Assembly: GCA_036268995.1 (NCBI GenBank)
Contig: DATATB010000036.1
Span: forward strand, 1-64,000
Origin: DATATB01 sp036268995
GTDB taxonomy: Bacteria > Planctomycetota > Planctomycetia > Pirellulales > PNKZ01
DNA: 64,000 bases
Direction: 5' to 3'
Below the pieces are notes generated by a model. It ran no database searches. It had not been told where the DNA came from and saw only the letters and a list, made by a program, of their open reading frames with translations. The position numbers and the translations under genes are program-made. Of this stretch, positions 43,305-53,147 are shown piece by piece (the stretch's first letter is position 1; every line of letters starts with the position of its first letter).

Positions 43305-46300
43305 TTAGCCACCGGAGGAACGACTGTCTTCGACCAGGTGGCAGCCGTCGGCTTCGACAAACAATAGCCGCGCCGACACCCGCGACCGCTCGAGCCCCGT
43401 GAGCTGCATCACGGCCGAGCGGTAAGCCTCGATCTGCGGACGATAGAACTCGATCTTCTGGACCACCTCGCCCGCGCCGGCGACCTTGTCGGTTTTGAAG
43501 TCGAGAATCTCGGCCGCCACGAGATTCTGCTTGTCGTAGATCAGCACCAGGCGGTCGATGGCCCCGCTCATCAGCACGTCGCCCTGCCGCAGCGCAAACG
43601 GCCGCTCGCGCTCGACCTTAAGCCGCATGCGGCCGGCCCGATCGTACGCGGCGCGCGAGAGTGCCGCCCGCGTGAACGGCCGGTCGAGCAATCGGTAAAA
43701 ATCCGCCAAGGCGTCGGTCAAAGGTCCGGCGGCCCAGTGCAGGCTGGCGGCCAGCTCTCGCAATTGCCACTCGTCGGGCCGACCGTCATCGAGCCATTCG
43801 ACGGCCTGCAACCAGCGGTGCATTAGCTCGCCGCGCTCAAACACCTTGGCCGGCCGCCGCAAGAGGTGTCCCAGGTCAACCTGCCCGCCGCCTTCCAGCG
43901 ACGAGGGGCTACGGCGCTGGAGCTCGCGTGGCTTGGCGGTTGGCCGCAAACGCACCTCGAGCAGTTCGCTGGCAGCGCCGGCCGGCGCTGCCGTCGCCGC
44001 CTCTCGCGGCATCTCGGCCGCCCACGAGGCGTTACCGCTTTCCAGCAGGATGCTGCCCGGCATCACCGGCCGGCCTGCGGCCAGGCCTTCGCGCAGCGCA
44101 CCGGCAAACGTCTTGGGGCAACTCCTTTCGTTCTCCTTGGCAGGCGAGATGATCATGTGCAGCGCGTGCACCGCGCGCGTCATGGCCACGTAAAGCAGGC
44201 ACAGCGACTCGGCCACCAGCCGCTCGGGCCATTCGTCGAACAATTGGCTCAACTCGGCCGGCAGCAGCGGCTGTACGCTTTTGCCCGCGTAGCGGCAGAC
44301 CGTTTCGATCGGCCCGGTGGCCGATGAGCGGCCAACCACGACCCGCGGCGGTTGGCCCTTAAGCTGCACGTCCAACTCCGGCAGCACCACCAGGTCGAAC
44401 TCCAAACCCTTAGCCTGGTGTACGGTCATCACGCGCACTTCGGCAGCCGTGGGATCCTCGACCTTGCGACGCAACACGTAGTCGACAAAATCATCGGCTC
44501 GCAGAGTTGCCCGTTCGTCGTAGCCGTAGGCGACCTCCACCAACTGCAACAGCCGGTTCAGCTCGCGCTGGTCGCAACTGGCCGCCAGGTGCTTGAGCCA
44601 GCCATAAATCGTCGGGCCGTATCCGCGCTCCAGCAGTTGCCGGCGCAGACCGCGCGACAGGCCGCAGGCAGCCGCGTCGTCATCGTGCGACATTAGGCCG
44701 ACGTGCCGGCCCAGCGGGCTGCCGGCCACATGAAACCGGGCCGCCGTATCTCCGGGATGATCGGCCAATCGCACGAGCGACAGCACGACTTGCACCGCGG
44801 CCGAATCTGTGAGCGGATTGCCCCCCTCTTCGCTGGCCAGCACCTCGTGATGCGTGCGCAATTCGTAAATCAGCCGGGCCACGGCCGAATTGCGGCGCAC
44901 CAGCACCCCGATCGAGCGGCCCGGATGCAGCGCCGCCAGCCGGGCGATCTCGCCGGCCGCAAATCGCAACGTGGCCTCCGCTTGTTTTTCGCCGTCGGCC
45001 GCTGCCGGCGCCACTTGCAGGCAAGCGTAGCCCGGCAGCTCGGACTTGGCCGTGGTGTGCTGCTGATAGCCGGTGAGCCAGGCCTTGCGCGCGGTGGGAA
45101 AATCCGCAAGCACGCAGTTCTCGTCCAGGTGCTCGAACAACCGGTTGACCACGTCGATCACTACGGGGCTCGAGCGGAAACTCTGCACCAGCGATTGGCT
45201 GACCAGGCCCGGCAGGCGCTGCTCGACGCAGTCGAAAATCTCGGCGATCCCGCCGCGCCAGCCGTAGATCGCCTGCTTGCCGTCGCCGACGCAAAAAAAT
45301 GACTTGCCGCTGTCGGGCTCGGTGCACGAGCGGGCGAAACGCTCGATCACCTGCCACTGGGCCAGCGACGTGTCCTGGAATTCGTCCAGCAGCAAATGCC
45401 CGATCTGGCCATCCAGCCGATAAAAGACATTCGCCAGCCCCCCCTGCTCCATCGCCGCCGCCAACACGCGCGTGATGTCTTCGAACCGGTAACCCCGCTC
45501 GCGAAACTTGATCTGTCGATAGGCGGCGTCAAAGTCGGCCAGCAGCTTGTGCGTGCCTTCGGTCTGGTTGGCCAATTGATTGACGAGCACGGCCCGCGCA
45601 TGCTTGACGAGCGGTTCGTACGCGGCGGCGATCGGCGGGTCGATTTCTCGCCTTTGAAAAGTCTCCTTGCCGGCGGCCAGCGCGCCGCCCAATCCCTTGC
45701 AAACGAACTGGTCCCAGTTGCCTTCCCGGGCGTTGGCCAGATCGCCCGTGTGAGCATTAATAAAGTGCTTGTTGGGCAAATCGCTGAGCGAGGCCAGGCT
45801 TTCGATCGCGGCAGCCAGGTCGGCGCTCTCCAGCGGCGTCAGCCGGCCGAGCCGCTGCCAGGCCTCGGGCTGGGTTTCGCAATAAATGTCGTACAGGCCG
45901 TCGACCATCTCGACGATCTGGTCCGTGATGCTGCGTGCCGCTTCGCCCTTGCTCAACAGGTGCATGAGCCGCGCCGAGCCGGTGGCCGGGGCCTGCTCGA
46001 GCACGCGGCGGATCGCCTCGCTGCGCAAGCGGACGTCGTCCAGCGGCTCGAGAATCTTCCAGCCCGGCGGCAAGCCCAACTCAAGGCTGAAGCTGGTCGC
46101 CAACTGCATGAAAAAGCTGTCGAGTGTGCCGACACGCAGCCGGTGCAAGCGCTGAATCAGGTTTCCCAGCAAATGACCGAAGGCGGCCGGCTCGAGCTTG
46201 GGCATCTGCAGATGTCCGGCCAGCTCGCGGCTGCGGTCGGCATCCAGCGCGGCATCGGCCAAGCGCAACAGCACGCGCTCCATGATTTCGCCGGCCGCTT

Positions 46301-46448
46301 TGCGCGCAAACGTCGTGGCCAGCAGCCGCTCGGGCGCTTCGCCACCGGCCAGGATCGAAAGGAACCGGTTCGAGAGCTGAAACGTCTTGCCCGTGCCGGC
46401 CGAGGCGCGGATCACGACGTGCTCGCGTTGGGTAGCGCAGGCGGTCAT
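43305..46448 (-). CDS. UvrD/RecB-like helicase-nuclease, AddA-like subunit
   Basis: A 1047-residue protein from ATG 46448, whose ATGA overlaps the stop of the upstream gene by four bases, indicating translational coupling. Helicase motifs: I 'VIRASAGTGKTFQL', II 'HLLLDEFQDTS', III 'FCVGDGKQAIYGWRGG', IV 'SLVQSFRSS', V 'VRVMTVHQAKGLEFDLVVLP', VI 'CLLYVAMTRAVHALHM'. The C-terminal RecB-like nuclease domain has 'MSGAIDRLVLIYD...AAEILDFKTDK' (GxIDR..D..K). Together with the AddB-like partner it should process double-strand DNA ends for recombination repair, in the cytoplasm. The last residues overlap a decayed repeat (GTTAGCGTTAGCCACCGGAGG). Confidence 0.9.
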   Translation of the reverse strand: MTACATQREHVVIRASAGTGKTFQLSNRFLSILAGGEAPERLLATTFARKAAGEIMERVLLRLADAALDADRSRELAGHLQMPKLEPAAFGHLLGNLIQRLHRLRVGTLDSFFMQLATSFSLELGLPPGWKILEPLDDVRLRSEAIRRVLEQAPATGSARLMHLLSKGEAARSITDQIVEMVDGLYDIYCETQPEAWQRLGRLTPLESADLAAAIESLASLSDLPNKHFINAHTGDLANAREGNWDQFVCKGLGGALAAGKETFQRREIDPPIAAAYEPLVKHARAVLVNQLANQTEGTHKLLADFDAAYRQIKFRERGYRFEDITRVLAAAMEQGGLANVFYRLDGQIGHLLLDEFQDTSLAQWQVIERFARSCTEPDSGKSFFCVGDGKQAIYGWRGGIAEIFDCVEQRLPGLVSQSLVQSFRSSPVVIDVVNRLFEHLDENCVLADFPTARKAWLTGYQQHTTAKSELPGYACLQVAPAAADGEKQAEATLRFAAGEIARLAALHPGRSIGVLVRRNSAVARLIYELRTHHEVLASEEGGNPLTDSAAVQVVLSLVRLADHPGDTAARFHVAGSPLGRHVGLMSHDDDAAACGLSRGLRRQLLERGYGPTIYGWLKHLAASCDQRELNRLLQLVEVAYGYDERATLRADDFVDYVLRRKVEDPTAAEVRVMTVHQAKGLEFDLVVLPELDVQLKGQPPRVVVGRSSATGPIETVCRYAGKSVQPLLPAELSQLFDEWPERLVAESLCLLYVAMTRAVHALHMIISPAKENERSCPKTFAGALREGLAAGRPVMPGSILLESGNASWAAEMPREAATAAPAGAASELLEVRLRPTAKPRELQRRSPSSLEGGGQVDLGHLLRRPAKVFERGELMHRWLQAVEWLDDGRPDEWQLRELAASLHWAAGPLTDALADFYRLLDRPFTRAALSRAAYDRAGRMRLKVERERPFALRQGDVLMSGAIDRLVLIYDKQNLVAAEILDFKTDKVAGAGEVVQKIEFYRPQIEAYRSAVMQLTGLERSRVSARLLFVEADGCHLVEDSRSSGG

Positions 46449-49240
46449 GACCACGACTCCTCCGGCTCGAGCGCGCCGGCCGCGGCGGCGAACTGGCCGT
46501 CCTGGCAAATCGCGGCAAAATCTTCGCAAAAGGCCGGCGGCGGCGAGACGGGCGGCCAGAAGACTTCGTCGCGAATGGCCCGAATCACCTGCGCGGCCGC
46601 TGCTTCGGCCGTGACCAGTTCTTCGGCCGTCCAGGGGGCTTCGCACAAGCCAGCCTTGGCCACGGCTTTTGGCAGCACGATGTAGCCCAAGCCCAAATCG
46701 GCCGGCGCCGACAGCGCGCCGACCAGTTGCCGGTACAGCGGCAATTGCAAATCCAGCCATCCCCCTTCGCGCCGATGCGCCTCGTCCGGCGTTTTCGGGC
46801 TGTCGGCCGTCTTGTAATCGAAGACCATCCAGCGGCCGCTCGGCTCGTGCACGTCGATCCGGTCGATCCGTCCGGTCAACAGCATCGGCTCGCCATCGAC
46901 CAAAAACGGAACCGGCTTGTCGTCGAACGCGCATTCGACGTGCGCGATCTTCCAACCTTCGGCCCGCCAGGCAGCCTGCCAACGGGCAAAGGCATGCAGC
47001 CGCAATCGCAGTTGCTCGACTTGCACGGCCACCGCCGCCAGCGGCCGCGTGCCGAACGATTGCTCGACCGCCGCGGCCAAAGCCCCGTCGAGCCAATCGG
47101 CAATCGCTTGCTCATCGCTGGCATCAGCTGCGCCACCGCGGCCGAAGTCGCGGAGCACGTCGTGGACCAGCGAACCGAACTGATTGGCCTGCAACTCGAC
47201 CACCCGGTCGCTCAGCGATTCCAGGCCCAAACAGTGCCGCAAGTAATAGCGATACGGGCAGGCCAGGTAGTCGCGGAACTCGGTCACGCGCATCTTGGTC
47301 ACCGGCTCGGCCAGCGGCCGAGGATGCGGAACGTCGAAGGCCCGCCGCGGGCCGGGCTTCAATCGCTTGGGCACCTGCGGCGAGTGCCGCGCGTGCTGGG
47401 GACTGAAAAAGGCCTTCGTCCGCCGCGCCAGTTCCGCGCCTTCGCAAGCCAACAGCAACCGGCTGGGAAGCAGCGGATCGCCATCGGCCGTGCGGCGGCC
47501 GGCCACCAACTTCAACTCGGGCCGCGAGGCCAACAGCATGCTCAGGGCATACACATCGCGCGCATAACGTCGATCGTTGTCTTCCAGCCCCAGCGTGCGG
47601 CGCAATTCGTTCGGCAAGAACAAGTCGCTGGTGTGCGCCGAAGGCACCAGCCCTTCATTGAAGCCAGTCACCAGCAGGGCCGGCGCGTCGTCCAGCGGCA
47701 ATTCGAGCCAGCCGAGCAGTTCGATCGCGCTGGCGTCCGTCGGCGGCGGAATGGTCTTGCTCGCCAGTTGCCCCAACAGCAGGTCCACGGCCTGCCCGGC
47801 ACTCACCTTGCCGCTCAGCCGGGCATCGATCTGCTGCTGCTCGTCGAGGGTCTCGCGGATCTCGCTGCATGCCGCGATGAGCACGCGATCGGCTTCCACT
47901 TCGCGGTCCAGCGGCCGGGACGCGTAGATCGTGGCCAGCAGCTCAAGAATCGGTTGACTCCACTCGGTCAGCGGACGAGCTTTGCCCGTCAGCGGACGGG
48001 TCAACTCGTTGATCGCCTTTTCGAGCTTTTGTAAGGGCTCGCGCCGATGGCTCGATCCCAGCCATTTGCCGTTCAGTTCGGCCGGTAAGTGCCGCGTGGC
48101 GTACGCATCCAGCAGCGACAGCCAATCACACTCCGGCATTTTGCCCACCAGCCAGGCATCCACGGCCGGATGCCGCACCAGCGCCGCCAGCGTCTCGAAG
48201 CTGCGCCGCTCGAGATACACGGCTACCGCCTCCAGCAGCCGGTACGGACCCGTTCGAGTCAGCGCCTCGCCCGCGCCGTAGCGGGCCTTCAGCTCGTATT
48301 CTTCCAACCGCTGTTGAATGTCGGGCACCAGGCTGGGGTCGGCCACGCCAATCGTAATGTCCTCGGCCGCGTAGCGGCCTTGCCAGGCAGCCAGTGCCGT
48401 CACCACGGCATCGGCCTGATCGGCCGGCTGCTGGGCCACGACCACTTGCCCGGCTGCCAGCGGAATCGGCTGGCCAACCCAGGCCGCCGGCAGCAGGCAG
48501 CCATGAGCATCGAAGCGATCGGCATCGGCCTCGGGAGCGAAAATCACGGCCGTCACCCGATCGGCCACGGCTTCGAGCATCGCCCGCTGCGCCTGGTCCA
48601 GATCGACCGCGCCGACCACGTAGACATCGCTGTCGGTCCGGCCTTCGCCATGCTCGATGGCATACAGCCGGGCCGTTTGCAGATCCCACAGCTCCAAATC
48701 GTCGAGCACGCGCAGATAACGCTCCTGGACTTTGGCCAGCGTCTGCCAGCGCCCCGACTCGTCAAAATCCGGTAGCCGCCTGCCGTGCTTTTCCACTTGG
48801 GCAAAATCGAGCCGGGCACTCGCCAGCTCGGTGTGCAGCCGCACGAGCATCCTAGCAAGCGCCAGCCAGGCTTCCAGGTCGTCGTCGGCCGGCAAGTGCG
48901 GCACCAGCGGCTCGAGTTGCTTCGCAGTGAGCGAACGCAGGGCTTGGACCCAAGCCAGCTGCTGAGCCAGACTGCCGGCCGTCGGCTTTTTCAGCACGTA
49001 CAGTTCTTCCGGCAGCTTGCCCACCGTGACGATCTTCGGCGGTACGAGCGGTTTGCCCAGTTGCTCGGCCCGGGCCACCAGCAGCTCCAGCAGCCGCCGT
49101 CCTGCCCGGCCGCCCGGCAAGGCCACGATCGCCGATTGCAGATCGATGCCTGCGGACGTGGCATATTGGTTGCAGAGCCACTCCGCCGTCTGCTCCAGCG
49201 CCGGGCGCCGCCAGTTAATGAACACCCGGCGGATTGGCAT
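46445..49240 (-). CDS. PD-(D/E)XK nuclease protein, AddB-like subunit
   Basis: A 931-residue protein with an inactivated UvrD-like N-terminal part (no Walker A; 'IVALPGGRAGRRLLELLVARA') and a C-terminal RecB-family nuclease: 'RVTEFRDYLACPYRYYLRHC' (first iron-sulfur-like Cys region; the full Cys set typical of AddB is not evident), 'LLTGRIDRIDVHEP' and 'WMVFDYKTAD' with the D..D-x-K active site, then 'LDLQLPLYRQLV'. It is the partner of the downstream helicase, overlapping by four bases. AddB subunits recognise recombination hotspots and cut one strand. Divergent from the transglutaminase-like gene. Confidence 0.88.
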   Translation of the reverse strand: MPIRRVFINWRRPALEQTAEWLCNQYATSAGIDLQSAIVALPGGRAGRRLLELLVARAEQLGKPLVPPKIVTVGKLPEELYVLKKPTAGSLAQQLAWVQALRSLTAKQLEPLVPHLPADDDLEAWLALARMLVRLHTELASARLDFAQVEKHGRRLPDFDESGRWQTLAKVQERYLRVLDDLELWDLQTARLYAIEHGEGRTDSDVYVVGAVDLDQAQRAMLEAVADRVTAVIFAPEADADRFDAHGCLLPAAWVGQPIPLAAGQVVVAQQPADQADAVVTALAAWQGRYAAEDITIGVADPSLVPDIQQRLEEYELKARYGAGEALTRTGPYRLLEAVAVYLERRSFETLAALVRHPAVDAWLVGKMPECDWLSLLDAYATRHLPAELNGKWLGSSHRREPLQKLEKAINELTRPLTGKARPLTEWSQPILELLATIYASRPLDREVEADRVLIAACSEIRETLDEQQQIDARLSGKVSAGQAVDLLLGQLASKTIPPPTDASAIELLGWLELPLDDAPALLVTGFNEGLVPSAHTSDLFLPNELRRTLGLEDNDRRYARDVYALSMLLASRPELKLVAGRRTADGDPLLPSRLLLACEGAELARRTKAFFSPQHARHSPQVPKRLKPGPRRAFDVPHPRPLAEPVTKMRVTEFRDYLACPYRYYLRHCLGLESLSDRVVELQANQFGSLVHDVLRDFGRGGAADASDEQAIADWLDGALAAAVEQSFGTRPLAAVAVQVEQLRLRLHAFARWQAAWRAEGWKIAHVECAFDDKPVPFLVDGEPMLLTGRIDRIDVHEPSGRWMVFDYKTADSPKTPDEAHRREGGWLDLQLPLYRQLVGALSAPADLGLGYIVLPKAVAKAGLCEAPWTAEELVTAEAAAAQVIRAIRDEVFWPPVSPPPAFCEDFAAICQDGQFAAAAGALEPEESWS

Positions 49241-49367
49241 CCAAGCATTCTCGGCTTAAGATTGGAACATACAGCGATGACTGGACAGATGTATCTTCAT
49301 CATTGCGGAGCCGGCTGGGTCGGTCAACCGGCTGAGAAACGTACGGCCAGAGGATAGAGCATCTCTC

Positions 49368-50645
49368 ATGAATTCGATTCGCCTTGTCACCTTGCTGCTG
49401 CAAGCGTGCGTGCTTTTGGTTGGTTTGATTTGCCCGCAGCTGGTGGCGGCCCGCACGCTTGTCGAGGCGGGCGGCGCGACAGTTTGGAAGTATCTCGACG
49501 ACGGCGTCGAACCCAAGGCCGCTTGGCGCCAACCGGATTACGACGATTCCAAATGGAAGTCCGGTCCGGCGCCGCTGGGCTTCGGCGAGTCGCGGCTGGC
49601 GACGCAGGTCAATCCGGGGACCGGCGCCAAGCAGCGCACGCCGACCTTCTGGTTTCGCCGCGAATTCGATGCACCGCAACTCAAGGCGGGCGAGAGCCTG
49701 GCGCTGCTGTTGTGCGTCGATGATGGCGCAGTCGTCTGGCTCAACGGCAAAGAGCTGGGACGCGTGAACATGCCGCAGGGGCCGGTCCGCGCGGGAACGC
49801 TGGCGGCGGAAACGATCGGCAACAACGATGAAGGTTTTTACGCGCGGCTGCACGCGCCGGCCAAAGCCCTGCGACCCGGTGCTAAGAATGTCCTGGCTGT
49901 CGAAGTCCATCAGGCGTCAGCGACCAGCAGCGATTTGTTCTTTGACCTGGCGCTGAAGGTGCTGCCCGCCACAAGCGGCGGCGCCGAGGCATCGGCCGCG
50001 GCGATGGAGACGATTTCGCTCTTCAACAAGCGGCATTATCTGGGCCCCGGCGTCACCATTCCCGACGGCTACATCGACGGCGGCCGGAGGATGAAAGTGG
50101 ATGCCAGCGGCCATGCGGCCTCGGGCCGCGAGATCCTGACAGTCGACCGGTCGCGCGATGCGGAGTTGGCCGCCGATCTGTCCTTTGCCCGCTCGAAGGA
50201 ACTACGCGCGCTGCCCGAGCTGGAGCGAATCCAAAAGATCGCGGCTCGCATCGACCAGGAAACGACGCCGCCCGGCGGCCTGCACTGGGTCGGCAAGACC
50301 ACGACGCAGCTCGAAGACGAGTTCACCAACAAGCCCGTGCTCATCGGCGACTGGGTCGATCAGTGTCAGGCTGGCGTCTGCCGGCATCGCGCGCTGCTAT
50401 TCAAAATCCTGGCCGACGAAGCGGGCCTGCGCGCCGCGCTGGTGCGTGGCAATTATGCCCGCAAAGGCCCACCTGGCATCGCCCACGCCTGGAACGAAGT
50501 GCAACTAGACAATGGCCAGCGCGTGCTCGTGGACGTGATGCACCACGGCGGCAAGCCGGTCTTTCCGCCGCTCAACGACCCCGGCGTGATCCAGCACTAC
50601 CTCAAAGTCGACGGCACGCCTTGGTATAGCGCGCAAAGCAAGTAA
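49368..50645 (+). CDS. Secreted protein with galactose-binding-like and transglutaminase-like (EDR1-type) domains
   Basis: A 425-residue exported protein. After a signal peptide ('LLLQACVLLVGLICPQLVAA') comes a galactose-binding-like sandwich ('VWKYLDDGVEPKAAWRQPDY' to 'AKNVLAVEVHQ') common in planctomycetal secreted proteins. The C-terminal 190 residues are a papain/transglutaminase-like fold with the triad visible: Cys in 'DQCQAGVCRHRALLFKILAD', His in 'IAHAWNEVQL' and Asp in 'RVLVDVMHHGG'. This variant resembles the EDR1 N-terminal domain of plant kinases, where activity is unproved. A thiol peptidase or crosslinker outside the cytoplasm is possible. Confidence 0.82.
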   Translation: MNSIRLVTLLLQACVLLVGLICPQLVAARTLVEAGGATVWKYLDDGVEPKAAWRQPDYDDSKWKSGPAPLGFGESRLATQVNPGTGAKQRTPTFWFRREFDAPQLKAGESLALLLCVDDGAVVWLNGKELGRVNMPQGPVRAGTLAAETIGNNDEGFYARLHAPAKALRPGAKNVLAVEVHQASATSSDLFFDLALKVLPATSGGAEASAAAMETISLFNKRHYLGPGVTIPDGYIDGGRRMKVDASGHAASGREILTVDRSRDAELAADLSFARSKELRALPELERIQKIAARIDQETTPPGGLHWVGKTTTQLEDEFTNKPVLIGDWVDQCQAGVCRHRALLFKILADEAGLRAALVRGNYARKGPPGIAHAWNEVQLDNGQRVLVDVMHHGGKPVFPPLNDPGVIQHYLKVDGTPWYSAQSK

Positions 50646-50657
50646 GCCAGCCGTCAG

Positions 50658-50687
50658 GCCTCCGGTCGCTGACGCTCCCGGCTCGCC
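50658..50687. repeat. Half copy (D) of the RAYT-associated palindrome
   Basis: GCCTCCGGTCGCTGACGCTC followed by CCGGCTCGCC is a single right arm of the palindrome that flanks the RAYT gene, with no left arm next to it. It begins 13 bp after the stop of the transglutaminase-like gene, in the gap between convergent genes. Confidence 0.85.
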
Positions 50688-50706
50688 ACGATGCGGTTTA
50701 CGCGTC

Positions 50707-52905
50707 TTACCGCACGCTCATATCGGAGCTTAACCCGCCGGCGGCGGGTAGGTAGGCTTGCTGCACGTAGTCCATCACCATGCGATGGGCGCTGAAGCGC
50801 CAGCCGAGCGAGCTGATCGAGTTCATCATCAGCTTGATCCAATGCCGCGGCAGGCCGTCGATATCGCGGTCGTAATACAGCGGGATCACCTGCTGCTTGA
50901 GCACGCGGTAGAGATCGGTCGCGTCGCGGCGATCGTTGATCTCGTACGAGACGTGGCTCGTGCCCTTGCCGATGGCAAAGCCGTTGGAGCCGTCGTAGGC
51001 TTCGGCCCACCAGCCGTCGAGCACCGACAGGTTCAAGCCGCCGTTGAGCACGGCCTTCTGACCGCTGGTGCCCGAGGCTTCGAGCGGCCGGCGCGGATTG
51101 TTGAGCCACACGTCGACGCCCTGGATCAGGTGGCGGCAGACGTTGATGTCGTAATCCTCGATAAAGGCCACACGGGCCGCCAGCTTCGGATCGTGCCGTA
51201 GGTTCGAGATCTTTTTGATCAACTGCTTGCCCGGCTCGTCGGCCGGATGGGCCTTGCCGGCAAAGATGAACTGCACCGGGTGCTCGGCATCGTTGACCAT
51301 TTCGTACAACAGCTCGAGATCGGTCAGGATCAGGTCGGCCCGCTTGTAGGTGGCAAAGCGGCGGGCGAAGCCGATCGTCAGCACGTTGGGATCGAGCATG
51401 CTGCGCGCCGTCTCGACCGTCTCGTCGCTCTCGCCGCGGCGGCGATATTGCCGGCTCACGCGGCGGCGCACGAACGACAGCAGCAGGTTCTTCATCGCAT
51501 GATGGGTTTCCCACAACTCGCCCGGGTCGACCTTGTGAATGTCTTGCCAGACCTCGGGCTCGCCCATCCGCTTGAGCCAGTCGACCGGAAAATTGCGGTC
51601 GTACAATTGCTGCATCTGCCAAGCAAGCCAACTGGGAATGTGTACGCCGTTGGTGATGTGGCCGATGGGAATTTCTTCCTCCACGCGCCAGGGCCAGAGA
51701 TGGGCCCACATCCGGCGGCTGACGTAGCCGTGCAGCGAGCTGACGGCGTTGGCCCGGCGCGAAAGCTTAAGCGCGACAACCGTCATACAAAAACTTTCGC
51801 CGCCGTTGTGCGGTTCGACGCGCCCCAGCCCCATCAACTGATCGAACGAAATGCCCAGCTTGTCGCGTAGCGGACCCAAGTGCTCTTCGATCAGCCCGCC
51901 GTCGAAACGGTCGTGACCGGCCGGCACGGGCGTGTGGGTCGTAAAGGTCGTGTGCTGCGCCACGTCGCGAAACGCCTCGTCGAAGCTCAGGCCGTCGTCT
52001 TCCATCATCATGCGGATGACTTCCAGCGACGCGAACGCGCTGTGGCCTTCGTTCAAGTGGAACACGCCGGGCGTAATGCCCAAAGCCTTGAGCGCCCGCA
52101 CGCCGCCGACGCCCAGCACCAGCTCCTGGCGAATGCGCGTGCGATGATCGCCGCCGTACAAGCGGCTGGTCAGCTCGCGATCTTCGGGGCTGTTGCCTTC
52201 CACGTCGCAGTCGAGCAGATACAGCGGCACGCGGCCGACTTGCATCAGCCACACCTTGGCCAGCAGCTTGCCGGTGCGGGTTTCGATCGTCACGGTGATC
52301 GACTTGCCGTCGACGCCAACGGCCGGGATCATCGGCACGTTTTCTTTTTTCGTGTCGAGATATTCCTCGGTCTGGTAGCCGTCGCCATCCAGGTGCTGCT
52401 TGAAATAGCCCTGGTCATAAAACAAGCCGACGGCCACGAACGGAATGCCCAAGTCGCTGGCACTCTTCACATGGTCGCCGGAGAGCACGCCGAGGCCACC
52501 GGAATAAATCGGCACGGACTCGTGAATACCGAATTCGGCCGAGAAGTACGCCACGGGCTTGGAGCCCAACACGCCGGAGTGCGTCGTGGCCCAAGTCTGG
52601 TTGCTTGCCAAGTATTCTTTCAAACGCCGGAAGGCATGATTGATGCGGCTGTAGAGCACCAACTCGGCCGCACGCATCTCGAGCCGCTCGGGCGTGAACT
52701 CGCTCAAGAGGGCAATCGGGTTGTGATCCAACTGCCGCCAGCGAATGGGATCCAGGTCGCGAAACAGGTTCACGACCTCAGGCTGCCAACTCCACCAGAG
52801 GTTGTGAGCCAGGGCGACGCACTTGTCGTACAGGCTTTCCGAGGCCAGCCCGATGATTTTGCTTTTCGCCACCGAATGCGTGGGAGCGATCTCCGTCTGG
52901 CTCAT
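50707..52905 (-). CDS. glgP: Alpha-glucan (glycogen) phosphorylase, GT35
   Basis: A 732-residue phosphorylase. ATG 52905 is chosen with GAGAGG nearby upstream; an ATG at 52962 adds 19 residues without family similarity. Features: N-terminal 'NLWWSWQPEVVNLFRDLDP' (short-type alpha-glucan phosphorylase), 'YFSAEFGIHESVPIYSGGLG', 'VFHLNEGHSAFASLE', 'TTHTPVPAGHDRF', 'GFARRFATYKRADLI' and 'GTSGQKAVLNGGLNLSVLDG' (pyridoxal-phosphate and glucan-binding region). It releases glucose-1-phosphate from alpha-1,4-glucan. It probably works with the glgA/GH57 block 10 kb upstream. Confidence 0.95.
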   Translation of the reverse strand: MSQTEIAPTHSVAKSKIIGLASESLYDKCVALAHNLWWSWQPEVVNLFRDLDPIRWRQLDHNPIALLSEFTPERLEMRAAELVLYSRINHAFRRLKEYLASNQTWATTHSGVLGSKPVAYFSAEFGIHESVPIYSGGLGVLSGDHVKSASDLGIPFVAVGLFYDQGYFKQHLDGDGYQTEEYLDTKKENVPMIPAVGVDGKSITVTIETRTGKLLAKVWLMQVGRVPLYLLDCDVEGNSPEDRELTSRLYGGDHRTRIRQELVLGVGGVRALKALGITPGVFHLNEGHSAFASLEVIRMMMEDDGLSFDEAFRDVAQHTTFTTHTPVPAGHDRFDGGLIEEHLGPLRDKLGISFDQLMGLGRVEPHNGGESFCMTVVALKLSRRANAVSSLHGYVSRRMWAHLWPWRVEEEIPIGHITNGVHIPSWLAWQMQQLYDRNFPVDWLKRMGEPEVWQDIHKVDPGELWETHHAMKNLLLSFVRRRVSRQYRRRGESDETVETARSMLDPNVLTIGFARRFATYKRADLILTDLELLYEMVNDAEHPVQFIFAGKAHPADEPGKQLIKKISNLRHDPKLAARVAFIEDYDINVCRHLIQGVDVWLNNPRRPLEASGTSGQKAVLNGGLNLSVLDGWWAEAYDGSNGFAIGKGTSHVSYEINDRRDATDLYRVLKQQVIPLYYDRDIDGLPRHWIKLMMNSISSLGWRFSAHRMVMDYVQQAYLPAAGGLSSDMSVR

Positions 52906-53147
52906 CTCGTCATCCTCTCGGTCGGAGCCCAACATAGCCTGTAAGAAGCACTTATGGACCACCTGCCAAGCGGCAGCAGTGGCCCGAAGCCTAGAAGCTT
53001 GTCAACGTGGCGATCAAAGCCGTCCGCCCGCCCTGGGGGTTTGAACGTTCGCTTAGCGCAAGGCTATAGGCCCGTTGATTATATTGATTTAACGCTTGAC
53101 GGCGAGTCCAATCTGAGGGTCTGCGTCCGGTCGCGTTTGGTAGTGCC

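Noticed and set aside
46449..47096. Possible 216-residue N-terminal extension of the AddA-like helicase
   Set aside because: The extension is arginine/glycine-rich shadow of the AddB-like gene; the ATGA overlap at 46445-46448 and the Walker A motif 15 residues later mark the real start.
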